A DNA stretch of 64,000 nucleotides from Flaccisagitta enflata (lineage: Eukaryota > Chaetognatha > Sagittoidea > Aphragmophora): contig OZ231126.1 in the NCBI GenBank assembly GCA_965153355.1, forward strand, positions 12,152,001 to 12,216,000, in the 5' to 3' direction. Positions 1-9,522 of this stretch are shown here, piece after piece (positions within the stretch are counted from its first letter, which is position 1; every line of letters begins with the position of its first letter). The position numbers were made by a program, and so were the translations under genes. Under the pieces are notes generated by a model. The model saw only the letters and a program-made list of their open reading frames with translations. It was not told the origin of the DNA and did no database searches.

Positions 1-333
1 AAATTTGCCCTTTCAGACCCATTACCTGTCCTCTCATGCCTAAAATCTGCCCTCCCAGGCCTGAAATCTGCCCTCTCAGATTCAAGGACTAAGGGGGCAG
101 ATTTCAGGCCTGAGAGGGCAGATTTTAAGGCTAAGAGGGCAGATTTCAGGTCTGAGAGGGCCTGGGGGGGCGGATGGATGGACGGACGGACGAACGAAAG
201 TCCCCCTGTGTTCTACAAGACTTCGTCCCCTTTGGGGCCGCTGCCCAGCCTCTCATTCCAATTTACAACCATGCAAAGCAGGGCAACGGGTATCGCTGAC
301 CACATATTGCCCTTGGGCGACCTGTTGTTTGAT
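1..333 (+). repeat. Satellite-cored element with asymmetric inverted termini, left side cut by window edge (family A)
   Basis: Positions 1-165 are diverged ~21-bp units built on 'aggcctgaaatctgccctct', partly in inverted order. Then come a GGAC-type tetranucleotide run (about 172-197), the arm GAAAGTCCCCCTGTGTTCTA with its continuation into 'ccccttyggggccgctgccc', and an outer end 'gcagggcaacgggtatcgctgacc...cttgggcgacctgtt'. The same modules recur at 5379-6105 and 35025-35755, which defines the family. No coding capacity was seen. Confidence 0.75.
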
Positions 334-404
334 TAAATAATTGTTTTCTTTCTTTCTCAGTCGCTTGCTTATCGACCATAAATATGTATTTCTATCTGTA
401 ATGC

Positions 405-622
405 CCCTGGCCTGCCTACTCGCAACTCTGAACCCCTGCTATGTCGGTCTGTCTGTCCATCCGTCCGTCCGTCCATCACGAAAAAGCCTATTCAGAGTTT
501 AGGAGCTCTTTGGCCTCAAAGCCCTTGCCATGCCAAGATACTTCTTCTAACCTTTATAACAGCCCCTGCCCATCCGATCGCGACCGTGGTAACTATGTAT
601 TCGGCCTTGTTTTCTTCACCAG
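405..622 (+). repeat. Degenerate HINE-like element (family B)
   Basis: Shows the family B order in decayed form: 'ctcgcaactctgaacccctgctatgtcgg', a (GTCC)n run at about 455-475, 'gcccctgcccatccgatcgcgacc' and the end 'tattcggccttgtttt'. The terminal hairpin is no longer intact. Short open frames across it are by-products of the tetranucleotide run. Confidence 0.6.
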
Positions 623-669
623 CTACAATTCAGCCTGACTCCAACTTGGGTTTTGACGTGCATTATCAG

Positions 670-779
670 GCTCTTCACATTGGAGTTACAATTACGAAGC
701 GGGAAGAGCTGTGACAGGAGGCTACTGGTGCTCTAAAAGGAATGATAAGGCGCCATTGTATTGGTGGATTTCATTCAAG
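670..779 (+). CDS. Exon of F5/8 type C (discoidin)-like domain protein, N-terminal half of the domain
   Basis: After the acceptor 'attatcag' (AG at 668-669) the frame gives 36 codons, SSHWSYNYEAGRAVTGGYWC then SKRNDKAPLYWWISFK, ending at AAG before 'gtacaatg'. It enters in phase 1 and leaves in phase 0. The order S-S-x-W-x-Y-x-Y..A..G..WCSKRND..P.WW.S resembles the front of galactose-binding F5/8C domains, where a W-C-S-x-[KR]-N-D block precedes the aromatic ligand-binding strand. Phase 0 joins directly to the exon at 1491, which carries the next strand. The acceptor has a poor pyrimidine tract. The upstream exons lie outside the window or were not found. The protein is probably secreted or membrane-anchored; its ligand is unknown. 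Domain assignment is from recalled family patterns, not a search. Confidence 0.5.
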
Positions 780-864
780 GTACAATGCGGTTCGTTCAAA
801 AACAGCCAATTTTAGAGGATATTTTGATATCATTTAACAAATGACAAACTCGACACTTAAAATA

Positions 865-1110
865 TGTTTAGCTTCAATCGATGGATGTTTCCCTGAGTAA
901 CCATGGAAATGAAATGTTTTTGTTTTTTTGTTATCGTTCTTTATGCTCAAATATCAATATGTTGACAGATATACATTGCTCGGAGTATAATTTGCTACAA
1001 CTTTCCAGGTGTACTGTAAGAATAGCTTGTTTAGCGGTTGCTAGGAAGCATGTTTTAGCCGTTGCTGTGTGTAATGCAATTTTGATTGAATGCAATGTTC
1101 CTTCAGCATG
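865..1110 (+). repeat. Diverged fragment of the palindromic MITE seen at 13797-14366
   Basis: Shares with the 14-kb palindrome, in the same order: 'ccatggaaat', 'aaatatcaatat', 'aacattgct/atacattgct', 'atttgctacaac', 'tgtaagaat' and 'cgttgctaggaagc'. It therefore lies in the intron between the two F5/8C exons as an old, single-arm copy. Open frames on either strand here (about 90 codons) are explained by the repeat. Confidence 0.55.
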
Positions 1111-1234
1111 TCTACACCAAGGAATAGCTCGGTTCCGAGATGATTCATGAGGCCAGATTTTTTTCAAATATAGTTTTGTCCTTATCCATTGGAATATCCA
1201 ATTTTAGACTTAGAGTCATCTCGTCTTTGCTAAG

Positions 1235-1430
1235 CGACTCCATTACATGAGGGTGTGTCCGAATCTGTATATGAGGGTATGTCCCTTGGTAGGTCGATCT
1301 GTCCGTAAGTCGGTAACGCAAATATTTGGATGATGCGAAATCGGCGAAATCCACATTACTACCCCTGCCCACGTGCAACACTGCCCCTGCCCACCCGCAA
1401 GCGATAACTTATTGGCCGTGTACTCAGCGT
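1235..1430 (+). repeat. HINE-like element fragment
   Basis: Contains 'tatgagggtatgtcccttggtagg', also found after the hairpin at 38546, and the family B right-end text 'cccctgcccacccgcaagcgataac...ggccgtgtactc'. The end is decayed. It fills the intron just before the exon at 1491. Confidence 0.5.
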
Positions 1431-1490
1431 TGTTGTAAAATGATTTCCAGTTGACTTTTGAACCTCAACTATTGCTGGTCCTGATTGAAG

Positions 1491-1761
1491 GGAAAGCCCG
1501 TGGAAATTGTGGAGATTGCGTTTGAAGAAGTTTATTCCGGAGCCTAATTTGAGTTTTTCGCTGCGGATTTGGTTTTCGCAGTTATAACCGAATTTGGTAT
1601 AACCGAATGCGGTGAAAGCGGAACTTCGCTGATCAACGGTGGGAAGAGGATTGAAAATGGACAGTCCTACTACTGCTATGGATTGAAGATCACTAAACGT
1701 GCCAAGACGAAATATTACGGCGACCTTGCATCTATGAAGAACTTTCGTTTCCAAGTTCGAG
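1491..1761 (+). pseudogene. Exon of F5/8C-like domain protein, C-terminal part of domain, with in-frame TAA
   Basis: After 'ggtcctgattgaag' the phase-0 frame reads GKPVEIVEIAFEEVYSGA, then TAA at 1545-1547, then continues as FEFFAAD...ITECGESGTSLINGG...YYCYGLKITKRAKTKYYGDL...MKNFRFQVR and leaves in phase 1 at 'g|gtatga'. Both sides of the stop look like consecutive strands of one F5/8C-like domain: K-P-V-x-I-V-x-I-x-F-x-E, then F-E-F-F, then C-G-x-S-G, then Y-x-C-Y-G-L-[KR]-I-T. No plausible donor or acceptor removes the stop. A short exon starting at 1582 after 'ttttcgcag' would avoid it but would lose strands that are present. I infer a nonsense mutation, a recently dead copy, readthrough, or a consensus error. 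Confidence 0.5.
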
Positions 1762-1890
1762 GTATGAGTCAAACCGTTTCAAAAGCAAGAAGAAAAAAAA
1801 GAAAAAAAAAAAGAAAAAAAATGTTATCAAAGTTAAGAGGGACATGAATATTAAAGTGATGGTTGTTTATAATGGGCCTTATTTTTTCAG

Positions 1891-2001
1891 ACAAAGATGA
1901 CTGTGAAGGACAGAAATGCAGCGGTAAAGGCACTTGCGTTGATGGGATTTATCAGTATAAATGCGACTGCAATGCTGGATTTACAGGGAATGACTGCGAA
2001 G
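1891..2001 (+). CDS. Calcium-binding EGF-like domain exon
   Basis: Acceptor 'attttttcag', donor 'gaag|gtgagaac', 111 nt, phase 1 to phase 1, the usual symmetric EGF module. The last G of the previous exon plus AC makes the first D of D-K-D-D-C. Six cysteines follow in EGF spacing: C-EGQK-C-SGKGT-C-VDGIYQYK-C-D-C-NAGFTGND-C. The C-x-[DN]-x4-[FY]-x-C-x-C Asx-hydroxylation pattern is satisfied (CVDGIYQYKCDC), and the acidic residues before the first cysteine fit the calcium-binding subtype. It follows the F5/8C-like domain directly, so the protein is an extracellular mosaic. This exon itself is intact. Confidence 0.85.
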
Positions 2002-2404
2002 GTGAGAACATGGCCAGATCTTGATGTTTCAGGGGCTTCCCCCTTCCCCAGGCCGGGAACCCTTCAGTGCCTTAGCATTTTCTAAATCATTGTGTGGACC
2101 TTTCTCTTGGAATTTTCTGAGGCGCCTTTAAGATTCATCTTCCCTCTTCTTGAACTTAAAGATCATTGATATTTAATTTATATAAACAAACGTAATTTAT
2201 GAATTAATGTACGAAACTAATGAAAAACAAGGCCAAGTAGGCCAATGCGGTGCGACGTGTGGATCGTCGAACGAATGCGTTACCAACAGACAGACAGACA
2301 GACCGACGGACACAGCCAGTTATAGAGGTGCTTGGTCGCATCTAAAAAATCCTTGAATGTCCCGAGGAGATCGTTTGAAAGCGTAATTAGGCATTTTTAC
2401 CTTA
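2002..2404 (+). other. Intron sequence containing HINE-like element at 2229-2346
   Basis: Positions 2002-2228 show no recognisable gene. Positions 2229-2346 are a subfamily c HINE-like element: 'aacaaggccaagtaggcc', subterminal arm GGTGCGAC, a (GACA/GACC) run, 'cacagccagttatag', and the terminal hairpin AGGTGC-TTGGTC-GCATCT followed by A's. A closer-to-intact copy is at 52168-52300. Confidence 0.6.
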
Positions 2405-2661
2405 GAAAAGGACACTGTGGCGAAGAGCCTGATCAATGAATGGACTGAGCTATGGACAGGAAAATAACATGAAAGTCTCGCAATGAATATCATTATGAAT
2501 ATTTTCATTGTTATTATTATTGCAGTGATTGGTTCAACGGTTGCGCCGTAATATGTCCCAACTGCGACTCGTACCACATCTTCAAAGATACTTCAAAAAC
2601 TTATCCAGAGAGTTTGCCCGTTACCGCCAAGTTCATGGCTATTCGCAAAAAGGCAATGTGA
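2405..2661 (+). other. Two candidate 3'-terminal exons of the EGF gene, unresolved
   Basis: Candidate 1: after 'atttttaccttag' (2404), phase 1 as required, reading KDTVAKSLINEWTELWTGK then TAA near 2465. Candidate 2: after 'ttattattattgcag' (2525), a phase-2 frame of 44 codons beginning DWFNGCAVICPNCDSYHIFK and ending TGA at 2659-2661. It has the better acceptor but does not match the phase of the EGF exon without another exon between. Neither matches a domain I know. Either could be chance. Confidence 0.2.
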
Positions 2662-3061
2662 AGAGTTTGATCACAAAACTGGTCGTATGGCTGCCATAAC
2701 ATCCAATTTCCCGAAAAGGGGGGGGGGGGTTAATTCCGCTTTGTGGGATTAGATTTGACTGGTTGCCTTCACTTGTTGTGCTCGGGAATCTCACCTAACC
2801 CGTTGTAGCCCCTTGCCCAACTAAGTCGAGTCTAAGTAAGTGCGTCTGCTTCAGGAAGTTACGTTTAGGGTTGATTGCACGGGCCATACTTGCTACTTAG
2901 TTTGTGGTCTGAAACTCGCTCATTGCGCCTCAATAGTTTCCTTTCTTTTATAGAAACTGTTTCGCAAAGGGGTAGATATTTTCGCTGAAATCATGATAAT
3001 TGTTCTGCTTTCAAGACATCCGAAAATAGATTGCAACCACAATGATGATTATTATAAATTT
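2662..3061. other. Intergenic, nothing recognised
   Basis: Unique-looking AT-rich sequence with a short G-run at about 2718-2728. No exon with acceptable splice sites, no RNA gene and no repeat shared with the rest of the window was noticed. Confidence 0.4.
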
Positions 3062-3198
3062 TCAGTTGCGTACACGCTACTCAATAAGAGGCTTTGCCCA
3101 TCCATCCGTCCATCCGTTGGTCCGTGATGATCGAGTGGAAAAGTGCGAGAACGCGCATTCTTGATGCTGCAGTCGTGAATGTCTTTGTGTGTGTGCGT

Positions 3199-3229
<31 letters not shown>

Positions 3230-3295
3230 GGGGGGGTTGGTGCTCTCTAGTGTGTGTGTGTGTGTGTGTGTGCCCACAGGGTGGAAAAAAGGTCA
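3062..3295 (+). repeat. HINE-like left end plus GT microsatellites
   Basis: Starts with a decayed hairpin 'agttgcgtacacgctact', then 'caataagaggctttgcccatccatccgtcc', the standard left module. Imperfect (GT)n tracts follow at 3184-3230 and 3250-3272, separated by a G-run. Positions 3296-3590 show nothing recognisable. Confidence 0.6.
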
Positions 3296-3593
3296 AGTTA
3301 ATTGACCAATGCCCACACCTGGTTTTTTAGTTTGGGAAGTGTTTTCTAGCCAAATTCAAATCATCTTTTAGGGCCCTTTAGGCGCTTTTTGAAAAAGTGA
3401 AAAATTCAAGATTTTTAACATAGTTTTGCAGATTGGTCTGACTTTTTTTTGACAGCATATTGTTAATCCTGAAAAAAATTCCCTTTTTTTGATATAGGGT
3501 TTTAAAAATAAAGACAATTTTCATATTTTAAGCCACCGTTATGATTTTTGTAACAGTGGCATAAAAAATGAAAGTCTTATTTCTGTTTAAAAC

Positions 3594-3691
<98 letters not shown>

Positions 3692-3692
3692 G
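3594..3692. repeat. (CT)n microsatellite, about 49 units
   Basis: Nearly uninterrupted CT dinucleotides with one G interruption near the right end. It abuts the satellite-cored element beginning at about 3700. Confidence 0.97.
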
Positions 3693-3699
3693 GAGAAAT

Positions 3700-4742
3700 T
3701 TCTCCTCCCCGTACCCCCCCCCCCGCTTTCAGCCTTGAGACCTAAATCCCAGCCTCAAGGCCCAAATCCTAGCCTCGAAACCCAAATCCAAGCCTCGTTG
3801 CCCAAATCTCAGATTTCGGCCCAAATCCCAGCCTCGAGGCCCAAATCCCAGCCTCAAGGCCCAAATCCCAGCCTCAAGGCTCAAATCCCAGCCTCAAGGC
3901 CCAAATCCCAGCCTTGAGGCTCAAATCCCAGTCTTGAGGCTCAAATCTCAGCCACAAGGCTCAAATCCCTGCCTCTATGCTCAAATCCCAGCTTCAAGGC
4001 CCCAATTCCAGCCTCCAGGCTCAAATAAAAACAGCATAGGTCATCGGCTCCTTCCCTCTCACCATCTCACACCCTCATATACTCACTTAGGGGCAACGGG
4101 TACCGCTGACCATCTAACGCTTTTGCGACTATTATTTCCTTCTATTTTTTTTGCCTCCTCCTTTCACACAGGAGAAATTTCTCCTTCTCTTCCTCCCTCT
4201 CCTTCTCCGTACCCCCCCCTTGAGGCCCAAATCCCTGTACCCCCCCCCCTCGAGGCCCAAATCCCAGCTTCAAGGCTCAAATCCCAGCCTCGAGGCTCAA
4301 ATCCCAGCCTCGAAGCTCAAATCCCAGCCTCGAGGCTCAAATCCCAGCCTCGAGGCTCAAATCCCAGCGTCGAGGCTCAAATTCCAGCCTCAAGGCTCAA
4401 ATCCCAGCCTCAAGGCTGAAATCCCAGCCTCAAGGTTCAAATCCCAGCCTCGAGGCTCAAATCCCAGCCTCGAGGCTCAAATCCCAGCCTCGCGGCTCAA
4501 ATCCTAGTGTGAAGGCCCAAATCCTAGTCTGGAGGCTCAAATCATAGCCTTGAGGCTCAAATCCCAGCCTTGAGGCTCAAATCCCAGCCTCTAGGCCCTA
4601 ATCCCAGTCTTGAGGCTCAAATAAAAACAGCATAGGTCATCGGCTGCTTCGGGGCCGCTGCCCCTCTAACCACCTCACACCAACATACACTCACATAGGG
4701 GCAACGGTTACCACTGACCATCTATTGCTTTTGCGACTATTC
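3700..4742 (+). repeat. Two tandem copies of satellite-cored element variant V (20-bp units)
   Basis: Copy 1 (about 3700-4145) and copy 2 (about 4160-4742) each have a C/T-rich left part 'gagaaatttctcctcc...cgtacccccc', an array of ~20-bp units CTCAAATCCCAGCCTCGAGG, and the end 'ataaaaacagcataggtcatcggct...ggggcaacggntaccgctgaccatctaacgcttttgcgactatt'. Because 20 is not a multiple of 3, the arrays are open in several frames; the translations are not genes. The same variant occurs at 63288-63985. Confidence 0.85.
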
Positions 4743-5335
4743 TTTTTGGGCAGCGGCCCCAAAGGGCCGATGTCCTGTAGGACACAGGGGGGCATTTGAG
4801 ACGTCCGTCCTTCCGTCCTTCCGTCCGTCTGTCCGTCCCCCCCCCCCGTGGCCATCGGGGGCCTCAATTTTGCTCTCTCAGGCCTGATTTTGGCCCTCTG
4901 AGCCATCAGAATAGACTGAAAAGCCCTTTCAGACCTCAATTTAGCCCTTGAGACCTTAAATCAGCTCTCCAGACCTCATATCTGCCCTCCAGACCTCAAA
5001 TTAGCCCTCCATACCCCAAATCCACCCTCCAGGCCTCACATAAGCTCTTTCGGCCTTAAATTTGTCCTCTGGGCCTCAAGCCTGCCCCTCAAACCTCAAA
5101 TTTAATCTTTAGAACCTAATTCTGCCCTCCAGGCTTCAAAACCGCCTTCAATGACCTCTATCCATCTTCTCAGACCTAATATACCTCAGGACGTCTCAAA
5201 ATTCCCCCCTGTGTCCTACAGGACATCGGCCCTTTGGGGCCGCTGCCCTGCTCTCTCTCCACTACTTCACTTGATCACTCCAAGCAGGGCATCGGGTACC
5301 GCTGACCATGTGCGATCCTTGGATGACTAGTTCTT
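4743..5335 (+). repeat. Satellite-cored element with inverted arms (family A)
   Basis: The left arm 'gggcagcggccccaaagggc' continues through 'gatgtcctgtaggacacagggggg' (4748-4792). A GTCC-type run (4800-4850) and diverged ~21-bp units 'cctcaaatctgccctccaga' (to about 5200) follow. The inverted right arm is 'cccccctgtgtcctacagga' (from about 5205) onward to 'ggggccgctgccc', then an outer end 'gcagggcatcgggtaccgctgacc'. Both arms carry the same substitutions (cga-tgtcc instead of cga-agtcc), so they have stayed complementary. A (TTTTTC)n run fills 5331-5375. Confidence 0.8.
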
Positions 5336-5378
5336 TTTCTTTTTCTTTTTCTTTTTTTTTTTCTTTTTCTTTTTCGCC

Positions 5379-6105
5379 TTTTTGGGCAGCGGCCCCGAAG
5401 GGGACGAAGTCCTGTAGAACACAGGGGGACTTTCGTTCGTTTGTTAGTTCGTCCATCCGTCCGTTCGTCCTCCCATCAGGCTCCTCAGGCCTCAAATCTG
5501 GCCTCTGAGACCTCAAATGTATCCTCTGAGACCCCAAATCTCACTTCTGAGACCCCAAATCCGTCCTCTCAAGCCTCAAATCCAGCTTCTCAAGCCTCAA
5601 ACCTGGCCTCTCAGGCCTCAAATTGGGCTTCTTAGGCCTCAAATCCAAATCCTCAGGCCTGAAACCTGGCCTGTCAGGCCTGAAACCTGGCCTGTCAGGC
5701 CTGAAGCCTGGCCTCTCAGGCCTCAAACTAGGCCTCTCAGGCCTCAAATCAGCTATTTAAGCCTCAATTTATTGCTCTCAGGCTTCAAATCAGTCCTCTG
5801 ACCTTTCAAGCCTTAATCCAGCTCTCTTAAGCCTCAGATCAGCCCTCCCAAGCTTCCGATTGGCATTCTCAGGCCTTTAATCAGCCTTCTTAAACCTCAG
5901 TTTAGGCTCTTGAAGGCCCTCAGTCAGCCCTCTTTAGAATCTCATCCACTTCTTGAGGCAGGACGAACGAAAGTCCCCCTGTGTTCTACAGGACTTCGTC
6001 CCCTTCGGGGCCGCTGCCCTGCTTCCCCTCCCTCCAATTCACAATCACTCAAAGCAGGGCAACGGGTATCGCTGACCACATATTGCCCTTGGGCGACCTG
6101 TTCTT
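5379..6105 (+). repeat. Complete satellite-cored element with asymmetric inverted termini (family A)
   Basis: Order: T-run, left arm from 'gggcagcggccccgaagggg' through 'actttcgttcgt', (GTCC)n run, about 23 units of ~21 bp (CCTCTCAGGCCTCAAATCNG type, 5475-5940), inverted right arm 'acgaacgaaagtccccctgt' to 'ggggccgctgccc', then about 95 bp of outer sequence ending 'gcccttgggcgacctgtt'. One inverted arm is terminal and the other is internal by ~95 bp. The arms are ~55 bp and essentially perfect. There is no coding capacity. Confidence 0.85.
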
Positions 6106-6524
6106 CTTTCTCTTCTTCTTCTTCTTCCTCTTCCTCTTCTACCAAAACCTTCCAACACATCCCCTTCTCTTCCGAGTAGCGGCGCTACCCGCTACTCCAC
6201 TTTTAAGAGGGCTGAAGGTGGAATTTTGATAATTCTCAGGAAAGCTGTGAAGGGTGCGAACTAAACACCAGTAAGGGCTCCTTTTTCTAATCTTTTGGTT
6301 GTAATGTAATGTTGTCCAACTCATAGCGAATATTTGGAGTATCTATTCACCCTACTCACATAGCTTTTCCATTTTTCGACTTGCGCTGATGGAAGGACAG
6401 ACGGACCAACGGACGGACAAAGCCTCTTATAGAGTTGCATGTCCACAACTAAAAACCGATGGATCACAAAGTGGCTCATATAGTACGTGACTAGAAAGGA
6501 ACGCACCTTTTTACCAGTAATGGC
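6106..6524 (+). repeat. CTT-rich tract and HINE-like right end
   Basis: Imperfect CTT repeats at 6103-6140. At 6386-6460, 'ggacagacggaccaacggacggacaaagcctcttatagag' leads to a terminal hairpin AGTTGCATGTCCACAACT and A's, the standard right end of the GGAC-type elements. No gene seen. Confidence 0.6.
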
Positions 6525-7572
6525 TAATATCGCCGTGAGGAAAAAAGTCGTAAGCATTTATCATTTTTTTGTTCTAAATTTACCAAACTTTTATCTTCAG
6601 TTACTGCAATTTTTTTATCTATTGAATTAAATCAAGAGCTATTGTACGAATTGATTCACTGAAAAGTAGAGAAAAATAGAACTGAGCCAAATGAGCTAGT
6701 TGAGCTAAAACACTTAAAACCATTCAACCAGATAACCAGCTATGCTCACTGACATATTTTTTTGTATTTGCATGCTAAGACATGTATCAAAATATTTCAT
6801 TATCCCATTTGAAATCAGAAAAAAAGACTGAGCTAAATAAGCTAAATAAGCTACAATATTGGATAACCAGCTATACTCATAACATGGTAACATGGTTTCC
6901 AATTGGAATTCCCTTCCGAAGGATTTAAAGGAATCACGTTCATTGTCCATTTCTAAATCAAGTCTAAAACGTCATCTACAGTATTCTTGATTCAAGTTTT
7001 TACCTCACTTTACGATTTTTCCTTTTTTATCCCTCTTTTAACAATTAACAAGTAATTGTTATGATATTTTGAAAATGTGGACCTCAACGGAAACAAATCT
7101 ACGGATTTTTTGAGCCTTCCAAGGCATTTGCATAAAATATTTTGAATATGCTGGAAAACATTACATTACATACATATTTTCTTGTATTTGCATGCTCAGA
7201 CATGTATCAAAAACATTTATCTATTTATCCCATTTCAATTCAGAAAAAAAATGAGATGAGCTAAATGAGCTAAATAAGCTAACTAAGCTAGAAAACTTAA
7301 AAACACTCACAGATAAACAGCCATACTCACTGATGTGCTTTCATGTAGTTGCATGCCCTGACACTTATCTAAACATGTATCTATTTATGCCATTTAAAAT
7401 CAGAAAAAAACTGAGCTAAATGAGCTAGGACACTCTAAAACACCCTCACAGATAAGCAGTTATGCAGCTAAGCATGTTTTCTTGTGTTTGGATAGTCAAA
7501 GAAGCATCAATGCACTTTCTTATTGATCCTACACAAAATCATAAAAAATTGAAAAAAAATATAATTTTTTTT

Positions 7573-8151
7573 AAACAAGTGACGCGGGGTCACAATTTGT
7601 TGCAGATGGGTGGGCAGGGGCATCCAACGCCCATCCACATCCCATGCCCTCCCCACCAACACATATACCCCAAAAAATATCTAAAATGCTCAGTTTTCCA
7701 CTTTTTGATTTGTGGGTTTTGGACGGATGGATGGATGGTTGGACGGATGGATGGATGGACTGATGGACAGATGGATGGATGAGAGGGCAAATGGACAGAC
7801 GGACAAAGCCTCTTATTGGGAAAAAGTCAAATTACGTAGTTCGACTTTTTGAAACGTAGGAGAAATAAGGTTTCCATTTCTGGTTTGGGGCAATTTTAGA
7901 AAGTTGAGCAGTTTTGGGGCTGGGAGTATACATTTTTTGATATTCACAGCTAAGAAAGAGCTAATTTTTCTCTTTCAAATGGCGCCAACCAAAAGTCTCT
8001 CAATCATTGGTTATGGCGTTACAAATTTTTGAATCTTTTTTTAATTTTTCACATTTTCATCAATATCAATATTTTTCATTGGTCCTATTTTTTGAACCTA
8101 TGTAACAAGAGAGAATACACACATACACACACTCACACACACATACACACA

Positions 8152-8196
<45 letters not shown>

Positions 8197-8197
8197 A

Positions 8198-8287
<90 letters not shown>

Positions 8288-8628
8288 GAGAGACAGAGAC
8301 AGACAGAGACAGACAGAGACAGAGACACACGCACACACACACACACACACGCACACAGACACACAAACACATATGCACACACACACACACACACACTCAC
8401 TCACACACACACACACACACAAACAATGGACCGAGAGGAAAGACAGAGATCGAATAACAAAAACAGACAATAACAAAAACATACAAGCAATCAACCAGAC
8501 ATCATGAGATGCAGACACACAAGAACATGCACTGAAAAAAAAAAAGAGACTCCCACTAACGATTTTTTCCGGTTGGCGATTAGCCGCCTTTATTGGTACA
8601 GTTGTGTGTCTGCAACTAAAAACATTTA
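7573..8628 (+). mobile_element. HINE-like element (subfamily d), split by a family C insertion
   Basis: Starts 'aaacaagtgacgcggggtca' after a T-run, has the subterminal arm GTTGCAGA (about 7600) and 'gggtgggcaggggc', a GGAT/GGAC run (7720-7803), 'gacggacaaagcctcttatt', then the insertion. It resumes at about 8598 with 'tacagttgtgtgtctgcaactaaaaa'. The terminal hairpin right arm TCTGCAAC is the exact complement of the subterminal arm. Confidence 0.6.
7818..8598 (+). mobile_element. Family C element carrying a compound CA/GA microsatellite
   Basis: Left hairpin GTCAAATTACGTAGTTCGAC in A/T runs (7822-7853), a 'ggcgccaaccaaaagtctct' block (7981), 'cctatgtaacaagagagaa' (8096), then (CA)n 8118-8213, (GA)n 8214-8279, GACA units to 8327, (CA)n to 8422, 'accagacatcatgagatg' (8497) and the right end 'cgattttttccggttggcga'. 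Every block recurs in the same order at 19930-22567. It is flanked by TTATTGG on both sides. Long low-complexity open frames here are microsatellite artefacts. Confidence 0.7.
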
Positions 8629-8694
8629 AAAAAAAAATAGTTTAAAAATATTTTTCATAGAGCATTCTGTCTGGCGCCAAACGAAAGAGAATTA

Positions 8695-8850
8695 CACTTT
8701 TTATTTTTTATAAGAACGTCATTTTTTTTCTGAAGCCTTTGAAAGAGATAGAGATAGCTACTAGTAAAATAACTACAATGTTCTTAATTTTTGAGCAATC
8801 TATAGGCTTGATGTTCTTATAAACTAGGTTCTTATAAAAAATAAAAAGTG
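8695..8850. mobile_element. 156-bp MITE with 23-bp terminal inverted repeats (family D)
   Basis: Left end CACTTTTTATTTTTTATAAG and the right end is its complement, 23 bp in all. A TA dinucleotide flanks both ends (8693-8694 and 8851-8852). Longer relatives are at 10112-10702 and 52893-53130. TA target duplication and termini beginning CAC suggest a Tc1/mariner-type MITE; superfamily is inference. Confidence 0.75.
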
Positions 8851-9124
8851 TATAAAATTTACATACCCTTTCAATTTCATTGGACGCCAATCGCTCGATT
8901 GAGATGCTCAACTTCACCATTAAAAAAATGAAAAGCATATTTCTCTGGAATATGTCAAAAAGTCGAAGACTGACTTCGACTTTTTCCGATGAGGGCGTGT
9001 CTGTCCATCCGTCCAAAATATTTACACTTGACTGGTGATTCTTAACGTACAAGAGAAGCTATGGTCAGCACTCAGCAACATGGTGTTTAGGTCTATTTCA
9101 CGTCTTACAGAATTTCGCGTTTGC

Positions 9125-9354
<230 letters not shown>

Positions 9355-9439
9355 GGGACAGAGAGACAGAGAATTCGGACAACTAAAATCCAAACTCAAA
9401 TTCGAGATTCATTGATTCTTTTCAAAAATAGCCTGAAGA

Positions 9440-9522
9440 TTTTCAACCAATCGTGATCAGCCTTCGATTTATCCTCCAATCAACGTTCGGCCTCGAATTG
9501 CTGTGTCATTTCCCAAACAACA
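9440..9522 (+). promoter_or_regulatory. Putative SOWAH 5' region with two CCAAT boxes
   Basis: CCAAT at 9447-9451 and 9476-9480, 29 bp apart, 43 and 72 bp before the ATG. No TATA box was recognised. CCAAT pairs are typical NF-Y sites, but the transcription start is unknown, so they may lie in the 5' UTR. The ATG context is 'acaATGG' (A at -3, G at +4), favourable for initiation. An in-frame stop occurs upstream, so the ORF does not extend. Confidence 0.35.

Larger units (their letters stand above)
6525..8985 (-). mobile_element. Large nested mobile element (family C/E), with other elements inside it
   Basis: Reading on the minus strand, the hairpin end lies at about 8938-8985 (two GTCGAAG/CTTCGAC arms), followed by the conserved 'ggcgcca' block (about 8672), an array of ~190-bp units containing 'gagctaaatgagct' (6690-7490), and the subterminal arm at 6533-6560 'cgccgtgaggaaaaaagtcg'. 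The same two ends and array frame the element at 50541-54540. Interrupting it are a HINE-like element (7573-8628), a second family C element inside that (7818-8598), and a small MITE (8695-8850). Confidence 0.6.

Noticed and set aside
865-1170. Overlapping ~80-90-codon frames on both strands
   Set aside because: The sequence is a diverged arm of the palindromic MITE found at 13797-14366.
4430-4450. tRNA B-box-like GGTTCAAATCCC in the satellite unit
   Set aside because: A chance match of a diverged satellite unit; no A box, acceptor stem or cloverleaf can be built around it.
3735-4640. CRISPR-like direct repeats
   Set aside because: Units are contiguous 20-bp satellites without spacers and the genome is eukaryotic.
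8029-8518. Long open frames in both strands with Thr-His, Arg-Glu, Cys-Val or Ser-Leu dipeptide runs (also at 17685-18051, 21953-22506, 48260-48673, 60812-61570 and similar)
   Set aside because: These are translations of CA, GA and CT microsatellites, which have few or no stops in any frame. There is no splice, start or domain support.
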